From the NCBI GenBank assembly GCA_050084515.1, contig CM114275.1:25172001-25236000 (forward strand): a DNA stretch of 64,000 nucleotides, in the 5' to 3' direction. This stretch comes from Blasia pusilla (taxonomy: Eukaryota > Marchantiophyta > Marchantiopsida > Blasiales). The notes beneath the pieces are model-generated. The model saw only the letters and a list, made by a program, of their open reading frames with translations. It was not told where the DNA came from and made no database searches. The position numbers and the translations under genes were made by a program. This document shows, one piece after another, positions 13,605-26,090 of this stretch (its first letter is position 1; each line of letters opens with the position of its first letter).

Positions 13605-13609
13605 AAGGG

Positions 13610-14639
13610 TGCCGTGCGCCTACTCTCCTTGAACGTTAATTTTGTTGTTGTGGAAGCGTGCGTTCAATAGATCACGTTCTCAACGCTAATCTACATCCAA
13701 ACACGCATTCTGGTTAGTCAGGTCTTGGATCAATCAGCGGGCTAACTTTCCAAGTTCTCGTCTCGGTCTCTTATCAAGCTCAACCTTCTTAGTTTCGCGG
13801 TTCACAACACGGGCAAGTCTTGCAAGACTTGGGACAAACTTTCTGGTCGGTTCAGGAACCTCAAACGGCGTTTCGCGCATGGCGGTTCCAACTATCCGAT
13901 GGACATCCAATGAGTCTCTAATCGAGACTCGCACGAAGTGAATCTCCGGTTGGAATCCAAGTGTGGCGTACAAACTCCATTCCCTTGGATCAAGTTTGGG
14001 TTTTGAGTTCCAATGCCAAACTCCCGTTCCATCCCGTGCCTCTGAGACGCCGTTTGGTGCTCAAAGTGGGGATTTGTGTTCCAAAACATCTTGGAGAGAT
14101 TCCTCCCTTACTAGTACTTCTGGGGATCTCCAGGGTCCCCCTACCTTTAGGGAAAGACACCTGTGCCTCTCCAATTGGCCCTCAACCCGATTGCTTGCAC
14201 AGTTGTGTTTGGCCAATATCTCAGTCTATACTTATGCGTTTGCTGAGATCTTTGGTGCATTGGAAGCGTCTTAAGATAAGCTTTCCAACGCGCCCGTATT
14301 TGTCCCAAATTCATCTTAGGGCTAAACGTTATGGTCTAAAACACAGTCTAATTCCCCAAACGCTAATCGTGTTCCAAAACTGGTTCTCACCTCCTTGGCA
14401 ACCAACCTTCCAAGACTCAACTCATCTCGAGTCTTAGTTCGCGTTTGGTCTAGGTTTCTTGGTCGCGACCACTAACGCACAAAACGCACAACTCTGTTCC
14501 GCGTTTCGTCTCTTGGACTTTTCCAAGAGACTTTTCCAAACACCTCTCCAAAGCGCAAACATCGCAGTGTGAGTCCACCTGAGTTCTGATGTTCCGCTTG
14601 GCGCCTATTTGGTGTTGTTTGGTTATGAGGGTCGCGACA
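13610..14639. repeat. Solo LTR of a ~1.03-kb LTR family (copy 1)
   Basis: This 1030-bp block aligns end to end with 53636-54666. It begins TGCCGTGCGCCTACTCTCC and ends TTATGAGGGTCGCGACA. The flanks AAGGG and ACGGG look like a target duplication with one mismatch. Its partner copy has a perfect 5-bp duplication, which supports these ends. There is no internal coding region. Orientation is undetermined because the ends are near-symmetrical (TGTCG/CGACA). Confidence 0.75.
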
Positions 14640-14644
14640 ACGGG

Positions 14645-17600
14645 TCTCATCTTGAAGGAAGATGAACTCCAAATGAGCTTCATCCGAGGAATACTCCCTT
14701 GGGCACCTCCATGGGTGACCTTTACACATAGGTCACCTCCCTCCTAGCAGGTCACTACCAACTTGTAGTAAACAAATACTAACTCCCTAACAACTACACA
14801 TGTGGTCCCCTCACGAGCCCAACTACCAACTAACCCAAGATCCTATAGATCTAAGTGGAGCCATACATGGCTCAGAAGGTCAATCTCTTCAAGGTTGCCA
14901 CTCCTCATAAAGGGAAGGGTGACCTACACTTGTAGGTCACTTTATAAGAGAAGGTCACATATGACCTCTCAAAATAGGGAAGTACAAGACCCCTCTAAGG
15001 CCTCGATACTATCTCGCCCTACACCTCATCTACCATGACACAATAGTCAAAAAGTGCGACTGCCCATATGATTGTCTTGCGGCTCTCAATACTTGCATGA
15101 AAATTGCACAAACAATGGCAATGACTCTTGCAATATAGCTACAAAACAACCATAAAGAAGCCACAAGAGAATTGCAACACACTTGCAAGACAATCATAAA
15201 CCAAAAACATCGGACTTAACTCCCTCGCTGTGCCTTTTTATTTTCCTCATTTTGCAGTTTTCACCCAAGAATTCAGCCTTCTTTTTGCTAGAGAGACTCC
15301 TTCAAAATAGTGGGCTAAGCCCTTTTTCAAGATAGTTGGCTAAGCAACTTTTTTTTTTCTTTTTTTCTTTCTATGGACGTTGGGGGAGATCTCTTTAGGA
15401 GTGTTTCTAGGAACCCGTCAAAGGGGGATACATTTTTTGGAGCCATTCCTAGAGTGTATGAATTAGTGACATGTGAACTAACTATTTGGGTTTATTGTGT
15501 TGTTCACAAAGTATGGTGAGTAACCCACCACCAAAATCTATAGTTGGGATTAGACGAGTAGTTTTAGGCCAATTGGTGGGCAACCCACTCGTGGGCAACC
15601 GCAAGATCCAATGGTGAATGCGGGGCCTTATAATCGTGATGGACCTTCTACATGTCCACCAAAGTCCCATTGGCGTGGTGTGTTAGATCTACGACCTTGG
15701 CGTACAAGGTTGCACACACACAAAGTCTATGCTCGTGGACATGTCCACATCTGCGGATTTATGTTCGTCCCTAGGACGGACATGTCCGTACGATCCTAGG
15801 TACCCGCAATGCGCATCCGATCCCGCCTTACCCATAATGTAGATCCGGGCTCGTCAAGCCTGCACCCGTTTTGTAGCCCGCCTCAGTCGGCAAGGCAGGC
15901 TAGGACCCCTTTGGGCGAGTTGAGCCATGAGCACTGTGCCGTCCTTGAGCCTACCCAATGGGATCCGAACTTGGATGTTGGCCTACCGTGGGCCAATGCA
16001 TGGCAAACTCAGCCATAGGCCTTGTGTGGGCCTTGCCCGCTTCCCAATGGGGGCCGAGCTTGCCCTACAGGTCAGTGTAGGGTAGAATAAATGTTTTTTG
16101 TCTTTGATCTGGATTTTAATACTGTTGCTTCAGTTCAGGAAAGCAAGTTCATCTAGTATATTGGTTTGCCAAAGCTAAATCCAACAGGTTTGGAATGACC
16201 AATACAGGCGCTCATTAGAAACCCTGCAGGAGTCCGGTTGTGGGATGAGAAAGAGCTAGAGGAACTTACAAAATTGTGTGGGCTCGTGGCCGTGTGGAGG
16301 CCTTCCGCGGGCCAAGGCAAGGGTCACACACATGTTTAATCCATGCCATGCCAAGCCCGCCCTCGTTTCCACGTCCCGAGGGAGGGTTCTGTTGGGCATG
16401 TCGGTGGACTTGTCCGAACATGTCTCTTTCCGTGCAATGTAGAAGGATCTTTCCCATCGTAGATTATTGTAAAATTTAGAAATATGTTGTGTATAAATAG
16501 ATTTTTGGAGATTTTTCAATTTTCAAATATTCGATATGAGTTTTTTTCCAAAATATGCAAATACAATTTAGAAAAAAGATGAATACTTTTAAAAAATATA
16601 GTTTGTTATTTTTTAGCGGCTACTAATCGTAACTTTTTTGTTATTTTGCAAGTTTTTAATAATTTCCATAGAGTTGGTTGTGAATGTTATGCAATTGTGT
16701 TGCGAGTATAATAAAATGGCATGTACAATCTGGGCATAGTCAAAATATGGGGCTCGAGATTACAGTTGTATGAATACTCTATGATTGTGATAGTCACAAG
16801 CTTGGAACTACAGTGCAGTTATGTTGCGACTTTAGAGTAGCTTTTGTGGGGCTTTGTGCACTCACAAAATTTCTTCAAGTGTAGTAGTGTTGATTGAGAT
16901 CCATTTCCTTAATATCCACTTAGCTAGGTAAGATACTAAACTAGATTTTGGTGGTCTTTGTTATTGAAGAATGAGTTATAGTCAAGCTCATTCAACACTA
17001 GAATTGTTATATTTAGTATTCATTCAAAGTAGGAAAGTTTAATCTTGGTTAGTTAGTTAAGCATGATTATCTAAACTAGGATTAGTTAACTATAGATAGT
17101 TTAACTCGAGACTATGGTTAAGATTAGGTTTAGGGTTGCTTGTATATACCCTACATAATTGAGAAGACGACCAACCTCCACTTATTCTCTCATTACAAAA
17201 TTTCGTTCTCCATGGTGATGTATGAACGTGAGAGTCGTATCCCATCAATTATGCTCATTTGGCAGTTTTCTACATGATATCAAAGTGATTTACGAACATC
17301 AATTGAAATCCTAAGTGTTTGAGGAGAGAAGAAAGGCAAGACAAGGCACAATTTTAGATTGGGTTAGTAAATTTTAGTTCTATCATGTCCATGACGTAGA
17401 GCGTCAACAGACTATTTGGGCATAACATCATCCCGAGATATTGGATGAGGTTGGAGATAGGTCTATTGCATAAGGATTAACATTTAGGAGAACTTCCTCT
17501 TTTGTAATTTTGGACTAAATGACCAATTAATTGAGTCAATGGTCATCTAGTAATATGTGTGTTTAGGTTATCATTTTTAGGGTTATTTTGGGGGAAGAGC

Positions 17601-18557
17601 TCTTTAGGATGTAAAGGAGAGGGAGATAGCTTTACTTTCCATCTTTCTCATGTTGAGCCTTTGGAGCATCTCTCTTGCTTGTGTGTGGTAGGAGCTTGTG
17701 TGTCAAAGTCCAGATTTCCTCATGGGGGAGGGTGGATGCGTCTTAATATGCCGATGTAGCTCAAGAGTGGAGTTGGCTGTATGAGCCATTTCTATTTCAA
17801 TTTTTTGGTGTGATCTTCGTGTACATGCATGAGTGTATTTTGGTATGAGTGTGGATCTACCCGTCTGTTAGGAAGATTGATAATATTTAGTATGTAGATG
17901 TGATCAACGATGTGAATCGTATAGCGATGTGTACGCGTATGATAAGGGAAATCTTAATGCATTAACTTGGGGAAAGATGAAGAGAATAATTACTATTGTG
18001 GCAACAAGTGCTCCGATACTACACTTTGTTGCGCTTGAATTTGCTACCAATTTTATTTCCTCTAGGTATGTCAAGAATCTCCATAGATCAATCTTGGTGC
18101 TCAGGTACACAAGGTTCAAGTGAAAAAGGAATCAAGCATTTTATGCTTCATCTCTAGCTGCTCTTCTCAATTGAGAAACATCAATCGGCGTCCAAACACA
18201 TCCAACTTCTGAAAGACAATGTCTAGATCAAGTTTTGAAAAACTGCTTCAATCTATCAATATTTACCCTCTGTAGAGAAGAATCCAAACTTTGCCTTCAA
18301 CTATTTAAGGTCTCGAATCTTCAATTGTATCGGTAGGATCTCATCACAATGTTGAAGATCTAGAGCTTACAGGTAGATGGATTGAATCACTTACATATAG
18401 ATGTCATCTACATGTCTTAGTCAGAGCATTTTGAATAATCAAGCAAAATAAATGGAGTACTTCATTCTTGCTGGTATACCTTTAGATCAAAGTTCATAAT
18501 TTCCTTAAATTAAACCTTACATAACAATTGTAAGCATGCTTTGCCCATTAGCCATGT
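14645..18557. other. Degenerate repeat-derived, AT-rich intergenic sequence
   Basis: I find no supported gene. The sequence is AT-rich with scattered LTR-like fragments. A T-rich stretch lies at 15350-15370, and a GC-richer patch at 15.6-16.4 kb contains GGGCC-rich words. A possible LTR end with a primer-binding-site-like motif occurs at 17275-17287 and is listed separately. Confidence 0.5.
17275..17287 (+). other. Possible degenerate tRNA-Met primer-binding site of an old LTR element
   Basis: TGATATCAAAGTG follows a CTACA end and resembles the TGGTATCAGAGC site used by many plant LTR retrotransposons. The preceding 170 bases include a TATATACC-type promoter-like stretch, as in LTRs. No intact gag or pol follows, so this would be a heavily decayed element. 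Confidence 0.3.
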
Positions 18558-18946
18558 TGTCCGGCCTATACATCGCTACACAAAATACATCGTTGTCATC
18601 GGACATGCACACAATCAGGCACGATCCCATGCTAACTTATGGTATCCAAAACTCGAGACAATAAATACCAAAATATCTCCAATAAATCATCTCCTTGGTT
18701 CTTGATCTGCTGCAGCGGGTCAAAGACCACTTTCCAAAGTGGTAAGTCAACTATACCAAAAACAATAATTTACTCAAAATAGTAAGTTCTTCAACATAAT
18801 TCCAAATGAACCGAAACGAAAGAGAAACCTGCTCTCTTAGGTTATCCGTGCCCTCAACAGGTCATCTATGACCTCTAGAGACTGTCCTCTACTATCTTCG
18901 AAAACACTCTACTAGATCTAGTCGATCTATCTTAATAGATGTGAGA
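18558..18946 (-). repeat. Internally deleted solo LTR related to the E1/E2/E4 family
   Basis: The right part (18698-18945) matches the LTR starts at 3540-3792, 54.9-55.19 kb and 60.21-60.45 kb in minus orientation, ending GATCTATCTTAATAGATGTGAGA. The left part (about 18558-18686) matches the fragment at 25970-26090, which I read as the 3' end of the same LTR family. Both ends are therefore present with the middle missing. Confidence 0.55.
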
Positions 18947-19447
18947 CTGTACACTAGATATAACCTTCAAATTATAAAATATTCCGGCCTCTCCTCGTTT
19001 CCTTCTCCATTTAATTGTTTCTCTACTCCTAATCGAACTCCTTTTCTTAAAACATGTGTCCATATGAGATTTTTCACTAAGTTCATTTCATATCGTAAGC
19101 AGCGTAAATGCACTTTAAGATCCATTATTGCTATCGCATGGGCATCGCACAGATATGGAAAGCATAGTTAAGTCACCGGCCATCCTGTCTGCTCTGGTGG
19201 CCGGAGTCGCTGTCGTTAGTCCACCTGTCGTAGGTCGAAGTGCATCTTTGTCCGGTCGGTCCCGACTCCCTCCACATCCCTCGGATGCAAAGCGAATAAG
19301 TGGCTGCGCTTAGCGTCTGTGCATTAAGCGGATAAGAACCCTGCGAGTCGTGGGCGAGAAACCCCTGTCTCACGTGTCGGGGTGTTAATTGTGGCGGTGG
19401 GTCGGGAAATCTTCGCCGGCTTCGGGGAGATCTCGGGACCGCAGGAG

Positions 19448-19453
19448 TATAAG
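19448..19453 (+). promoter_or_regulatory. TATA box of the multicopper oxidase gene
   Basis: GGAGTATAAGAGC lies about 149 nt before the start codon at 19597. A transcription start about 30 nt downstream would leave a leader of ~115 nt. Confidence 0.5.
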
Positions 19454-19596
19454 AGCAAGTTCAGCGTGTTCATAGTGCAGTAGAGCGGAGGTGAAGCGCA
19501 GGAGAGTTGGGATTGGGAGAGGAGGGTGAGGGAGTGAGTTTGCGTTCCAGCGTGGCATGAGCGCAGCTGCACTGCGAGCTCGGGGCGTCCGGAGCC

Positions 19597-22500
19597 ATGG
19601 AGAGTGGGATGGGACTCAGGAGGAATGTTTACACTAATTTCAAAGCGGCTGTTTTTAGCGTGGGATTGCTGTGTCTGTTTCTCCATTGTGCTTCAGGCTT
19701 GGCGTCTGGCGAGAAGCTCGACCGGCGGACTAACAACTTCCACTACCACGTGAGTAAGCCTATTCGTCGAATATCCCTCCGCATTCGAGTTGACTACTGA
19801 TCAATTTGTCGCGTTCGCGCGACAAATCGAGCTCTCCACTTCGATCTCACAACCTCTGGCAGCGCTGTTCGGAAGCATGCTTGCATCTGGGCACTAAGCT
19901 GGACTTGTGCACCTAATGACAACGGATCGATGGCTTCGTGCTTGCGCGAGTCTCGCCAGTTGATTTTGACAGGGATTGAAGCTGTACTCCAAACTACTGT
20001 TGCTCATGTTTAGTAGCTAGTCGCTCATCGAGTCATAACTGCCGAAGCGATGCTTACTTCGGTGATCGGCACTTGGAAGTCCCAACTATTAGTAGAATCG
20101 CAGCTCATAGACTCGGGCACTGAAATTTCGGGCCTCCGTGAACCTCTGCTGATATAGTAGTCATCTGGATCGCTGAAAAGCGTGGAGAGGGGATGTACGA
20201 ATTCTATCGCATTTTCGGAGAGGAGCAGCTACTGACTAATTTCGGCTTTACTGTTTGTTTCATCTGTGAGAAGATCACGTACAAGACCGTCACTCGTATG
20301 GGAGTATCCCAGACCATTGCCGTGGTGAATAATCAATATCCAGGACCCACTGCTTGGGTGACGGTTGGAGATCGAGTAGTGGTGAAGGTGACCAGCCACA
20401 TTCGTGAACCCGTTACCCTTCACTGGTATGAACTCTAAACTCAGTATTATCACTTTCTTCCTTGCACCCGAACTCTTCTTGCATGAGTTTGCTTCTTCTT
20501 CTTTTTATCATCATTGAATAATTCTTGCTTCAATCGAAGGGTCCCATTCGTCTCTCCGTCAGCTAAGGAAAGATAGCACTTACTGGTTTGAGCTCGAAGA
20601 AGACTTGTCTCGTACTTGTGCTCGTAGTATTGAGTTTGACCCGAGGACACAACAGAGACATTGCTATTCTCGTAAAATTCCGGTCTTCATGCGACAGAAG
20701 GTGTGTAGAAGCTGTGTCGAGGTCTAGAAATGTTCAGGCGGTTTTCTCATGATCGATGTGGGCGATAGGCATGGACTGCCGCAACGCAGACAAGGATGGT
20801 TCGATGGCCCCGCTTGGATCACGCAGTGCCCAATCCGAACGGGACAAACGTTCGTCCACGACTTCGTTGTGGAACAAACGGGATCCTACTTCTGGCACGC
20901 GCACGACGGTTGGCTGCGAGGCACCGTCTATGGAGCATTCATTATCAAGCCCAGAAGCAAGTTCTCTTATCCGTGGAGGCCAGTAAGCGGGGAGTTCCCA
21001 ATCATACTCGGTACATTTGAGCTTCTTCTGCGCAAGTGAATCTTCCTTTCATAATCGTCAACATTCTAGCATGCACTCAAGACACGAATGAATCTGTTTA
21101 CATGCACACAATGGAAGGCCATATACTCTGCTTCCTGTATCGCGCTTCTGGAAGAACTGAATTTCTATGTATTGGTTTGAATTCGTAGGGGAGTGGTACA
21201 AAAATCGATCCTTCGAAGATCTTCGTCATCTCTTCGAGGTCACCGTTCCTAGCTTAAATCTCCTCACGGGTAAAATCCCTGACGGCTTCGTCATCAATGG
21301 ACTCCTGGGACCTTCGTTCAACGAGAGTGCAGGTACGTCAATTCTATTCCCTTCTCTTCCGTCCGGTGAATGGAGCTATACCCGGTGGTGGAAAGATGAA
21401 GCTGGAGAGAGGTACTTGATGGATCTGTAAGCACGTAGAACAGTTCACTAGAAAGCTAGTAGACTGGACCCGATGTGAAACCATGGATGGAGGCTCTTCT
21501 AAACACCGGACTTGGATCTGTTCAGAGAACACGTTTCGATTGGACGTGTTGCCCAACCGACGATATCTTCTGCGAGTGATCAATGCCAACGTCAACTTCC
21601 CCCAATTCTTCGCCATCACGAATCACATCATGGAGGTGGTGGAGATAGACGGGTCGTACATCAAACCTATTCTCAAGGACGTGCTGGCCCTGGCGCCCGG
21701 TCAGACTGCGGCGGTCATCATCCACACGAACCAGCCCCCCTCGACTTACTTCATGGCCGGCAGAGTGTACATTTCACTCGGAGCAAGCTTCGCGCCACCG
21801 CAAGCGATCGCAACTCCGAGCACCGCAATCCTCCATTACATCAACTCTCCTCCATCCCCCGGCGACATCACCCCGGCTCTCCCGCACTTCCCCGCAAGTA
21901 ACGACACCGCTTACATTCTCGGCTGGGAGAAGAGCTTGCGCAGCTTGAACTCCTTCGCCTATCCCACCAACACCCCCAAACACATCGATCGTTTCCAGAA
22001 CTTCGCACTCGGCTACGAAACGGTGCCTTGCGATCTCCCACAGTGCAATCCAGCCCTGCCAAGGCGGATGGTCATGCACATCAACTACTTCACTTACAAA
22101 CCGGCCCCCATTTCGCTGCTGCAGGCGGTCTACATGAACATCGATGGAGTCTACGAAACCGACTTTCCAGAAGAGTATCCCTCCGGCCTCGACATCACGC
22201 AGGAACGTCCCAATATGACTGGGCCAGGTCCTACCACGGCCACCAAAGTCAGCGTGTTGGAGTACGGATCTAGCGTCCAAGTGGTGCTGCAGAACACGTA
22301 CGCGTTTGCCACGGAGGATCACCCTTTCCATCTCCACGGACATTACTTCCATGTCGTCGGCACAGGGTTCGGCGTCTTCGACTGGAACCGAGACCGCCAC
22401 CTTCTCAATCTCGAGGATCCAGTCATCAGGCACACTGTCAACGTCCCAGCTCTCGGGTGGACGGTGATTCGATTCGTTGCGGACAATCCCGGTAAGCGCA

Positions 22501-22907
22501 CATTCTTCTTCGTTCCACGTGGCTTCCTGGAGCGGTTTCTCATATCCATCCACACATAGATAGTAATAATAACAACTCACGAGTACCATGGTTCTGGTTG
22601 TCCTAGCAATGGTTTTGGTTGTCCTAGTGCGCTTTGTGATCATTCGTTCGTGTCAAGACCTGCTGAACGGAACGGAATGCACTATGGCATATCTGATCGC
22701 GGAGCTGCCACGTGGATCGATCGTTTTGGTGCAGGAGTGTGGGCATTCCACTGCCATGTGGACCTACATCAAACGTGGGGAATGTTGGTTCCATACGTCG
22801 TCAAAGGAGGAGGCCTTCCTCCGCCACCCTCGGATTTACCCGATTGTGAAACCGATGATGCTAAGATCGCCAACCAAATACATGCTTACCGCCTCAAGCT
22901 CGTTTAG
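19597..22907 (+). CDS. Laccase-like multicopper oxidase, secreted, 6 exons
   Basis: Enzymes of this family oxidise phenols or similar reductants at one type-1 copper and reduce O2 to water at a trinuclear cluster, usually in the cell wall. Exons: 19597-19749, 20271-20425, 20769-21010, 21189-21332, 21463-22491, 22735-22907; they sum to 1896 nt and give 631 residues with all frames kept. Residues 8-35 form a hydrophobic signal sequence. The copper ligands are all visible: HWHG at about 102-105 (split by intron 2), WHAH at 145-148, HPFHLHGH at 518-525 and [12 protein letters not shown] at 580-591. The last motif has Met at the axial position, as in ascorbate oxidases and some laccases. The order of blocks fits laccase or ascorbate oxidase; I call it laccase-like without a subgroup. 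The exon 5 acceptor (after CTAGTAG) was chosen because it keeps frame. The gene appears functional. Confidence 0.9.
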
Positions 22908-23859
22908 CTCCAGTCGAGTAGCAGGTTTCTTGGGTAAGCAAGCACCCAACAAACCTCGCAATGCGTACCATCTAGAAGGCTCCTTGTAACATTTCGACTT
23001 CCTAGGTGAATATTCATACGAAGGGGCCCTTCACGTGGCACGTAAGTATGTGTAGTTTTCAAGTCAAACTTCACTTTACTCTGTACCAAATTTTCAAAAT
23101 GGGAGAGGAAAGGAAAAAGAACTCCGGGGGAGAACGCCATACTCTTTTAAACAAGAAGAAAAATAGTTGTTTGAAGTGGAATTTTGAATGATAATATTTC
23201 AACATAACAGATTGTATGTATAGATCACAACGTTTCAACACAACATCCCATCTTCTGGACATTATAATTACTTGACGAAATGAGCTCGCAAATTTTAGAT
23301 ACTAGGGCTTTTGAGGAATTATCAAATAAATCATGTAAATGCTCACATGCATTAACATCCCGTGTCATTGCATAATTTGATCTTGTCCACGGGACCTTTT
23401 ATATCAACAATTTGATGAATCAAGTCCCAAATATAACTTAAAGGTGTTGCAATGAGTACATTTCCCGATAGAGAAAATCAACATCAAGACAAAACTAGAT
23501 GAATGTAACCAAAAAAATTATTTATGCATTGTTAGGGGGAACTATGTGTGTGCTCTTGCCTAACTCTTAAGGTCAACAATCACAAGTATGCACACTACAA
23601 ATAATTGACATATCCTATAGCACACTTACACAAGGAAGTGACACTAAATTCTCTTGCTTTTCCTCTTAATAGCCTGTTACTACTGAGCTAGCTTTATGAT
23701 CAATGCATCTTTTAGATACACCCCATCTTTATGTTCCACATTAATCTAGTGTTAAATTCACTTCCAATGTGATTTAGATGCATTCATATTTCACTTTTGT
23801 CATATTATCCACTTTTTTCGATTTCAAAATTTTTATAACATGTTTAGTAGCACTCTAAT
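22908..23859. other. 3' flank of the multicopper oxidase gene, AT-rich
   Basis: Beyond a presumed 3' UTR this stretch is AT-rich intergenic DNA. I see no gene, RNA or clear transposon end in it. Confidence 0.5.
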
Positions 23860-24600
23860 GCACATACACGTAACTACAAAATCCACATCGTTGGTCATAT
23901 CTACATTCCACAACACCAATCTTTCCAACACATGGATAGATCCACACATAAAAAAAAATGCACTCATGCATATACCTCGAGACCACACAACAAAATCATA
24001 GGAAAAATGGCACACATGGACAACTCCACTCTCGAATTTACATCGGCATATCGAACGAGATCCACCATCCACTATGAAGGAATCCAGACGCTAGCACCCC
24101 AAATTCTATTTCACATAAAGCAAGAGAGATGCTCCTAAGGCCTAACATTAGAAAGATGGCTTGAGAAAGTCATCTCTTCCTCTCTTATAGCCTTTGGAAG
24201 AGGAAAAAAGCTCTTCCCCCAACAATAGCCTCCAAAATGCAAACGGTAACTTGCGTGCACAGGTTAGCACGTGATCGTTGACTCGGTCAATGGGTCATGT
24301 GGCCAGAAATAGCAAAGAAGGGATGCTCCCGATGTAACGGACATGTCGTCAACCTCATCCAACACCTTATGATAAAGTTACGCCCAAACTGGATGTTGAC
24401 CCTCAAGGTCGTCGACACGATAGAACTCTACATGTCGCCTAACTAAGATATGACAACTATCGAGCGCATACACATCCCTATAAAATCCACATCGTTCATC
24501 ACATCTATACTCCACACAACACCAATCTTTTCAACACACGGGTAGATCTACACATAAACAAAATACACTTATCCATATATCTCGAGAGCACACAACCGTA
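23860..24600 (-). repeat. Degraded LTR (23860-24449) plus truncated second copy (24455-24600)
   Basis: The first block shares long runs with the solo LTR at 2067-2675, such as CACACAACAAAATCATAGG-like sequence, GAATCCAGACGCTAGCACCC and AGAAAGATGGCTTGAGAAAG, and ends GATATGACA. A second copy starts at GCGCATACACATCCC and stops near 24600. This tandem arrangement suggests two insertions or an LTR recombination remnant. Confidence 0.55.
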
Positions 24601-24777
24601 TGTCCCCCTAGCTAGCATTTAGGCCCCTCTAACGCTAGATAGTAGACATCGTATCTATGTGACATGATCTACTATTCTATACATTTAGCACCATCAGTGC
24701 CGTCATCCGTGGAACATCTTCCAGTACATGCTCATCCACGGATCCATGTCATTAATCTCCACAAAGAAATATTGAAA

Positions 24778-25969
24778 TCAACCCTTGTCAATAGAAAAGA
24801 AAAATCGGTTCCCTAACATCAAGGGTTGCCCTCTTGAATTAAGTAGAGCGCACTGCGGGTGGTACATTGTACTTGTAGGACTAACCAAGCGAAATACTTC
24901 AGCTCGGTTGTCCAAAAACACCACATCCTGATACGACCTGGAGTTTGGAGCCATATTACCTACTCTCAACTCTGTACTTGTCACTGGTTGCATCATGGTC
25001 ATGACAAAAATCTTCGGCTCCAACTAATCGATGCGAGTGAGGAGCGCTGCATTCTATGCACGTCCTCCATCTCTGACTGGTGGTGAAACCCTACAATTAT
25101 GGTCATCAACTCCTCCATCTACACCAACTCTCTCATCCCAAGGCCCTTGGCCTACTGTTGGACCTGGCTCTCGACAAATATCAAAATACCGAGCCCTAGC
25201 ATAACCACATCATAGACAACGATCACACTACAACTCGATTGGGGCTATCTTAGGTGGCTCTTGAGCCAATGGAGGCGCCCTCGGCCCTCTCCCATGCTAT
25301 GGATAGCCCCTTTGTATATGGGGCCCACTAAATATCCAACAGACCATAGTGCCCACTACATATCCAACAAACCATACTAGGCAACTTATGTCGGTACGGG
25401 TCTTACCTCATAGGCTCATGATACTCGCTCTGCTTTGTGGGCACATGAGTAGTATTAGCCCCACAGGACTAATGCTACTCATGGTTCTGTCAACTCTCTT
25501 GAAAATCCTATGGTGACCACCTACTCCTCACTCATATTGAGCTCAACCCGCTTAAATAACTCAAAGACCACCTTCAATGTGGGCTTCATAGTGTGAAGCA
25601 ACACTCTCCTCCCTACGTCCCATTCGAGAACCTTGTACCAATACTTCACTAATTGTGCATGAGTCACCCATATGTAGCAATGATCCGTCGATGGATGCGT
25701 GTGAACTCCTCTCTCAAACTCTCACCCGCTCTCTGTTGAAAATCTTGAAGACTCTTTAGCTTGTCGGTACGAACGCCTTGGTAGCTTCTCCCCAATTATC
25801 GAAAGAAATCCACTATAGGACTGAAATTGGATGGTGCTCTAGCTCAGCACCCTCATTGCTATCATCTCCATCTAGTCCCAAGGCCGATGGTGTAGGTCTT
25901 TCCCCTCTCACTATCGCATCATATGCCTCACGGCCAGTAGTGGACACATACCCTGTAGCCCAATACATT
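24778..25969 (-). pseudogene. gag-protease part of gypsy element E5 (downstream half)
   Basis: Minus-strand frames here encode the C-terminal half of gag and the start of the aspartic-protease region. The protease-like stretch near 24778-25023 contains VVFLDNRAEVFRLVSPTS, matching VVLLDNRGEVFLLVSPG at 51280-51400. The upstream end at 25969 continues in the gag frame at 55193: the codons for EIDAWR end at 55193-55230 and YWATGYVS begins at about 25966, aligning with EIEVWRLYYDPHYVS of the 62.6-kb gag. E5 was thus split by E2. Its own reverse transcriptase is not present. Confidence 0.65.
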
Positions 25970-26090
25970 GCCGTGCGCATACACATCGCTACACAACATA
26001 CATCGCTGTCACCAAACACACACACAAACATGCACGTTCCCATGCTTACTCATGGCATCCAAACAACGAGACAAGAAGTACCAAAATATC
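25970..26090 (-). repeat. Truncated 3' LTR end of E2
   Basis: TGCCGTGCGCATACACATCG through TACCAAAATATC resembles the left half of the fragment at 18558-18686 and the terminus of the solo LTR at 2067. I read it as the last ~120 bp of the E2 3' LTR; the rest of that LTR is missing. The integrase frame begins directly after it. Confidence 0.5.

Noticed and set aside
15605-16480. GC-richer patch with open frames on both strands
   Set aside because: Frames are short, overlap each other and show no conserved motif or splice structure.
21774-22643. Minus-strand open frame of 289 codons opposite the multicopper oxidase
   Set aside because: It is the antisense shadow of a coding exon whose copper-binding motifs are intact on the plus strand.
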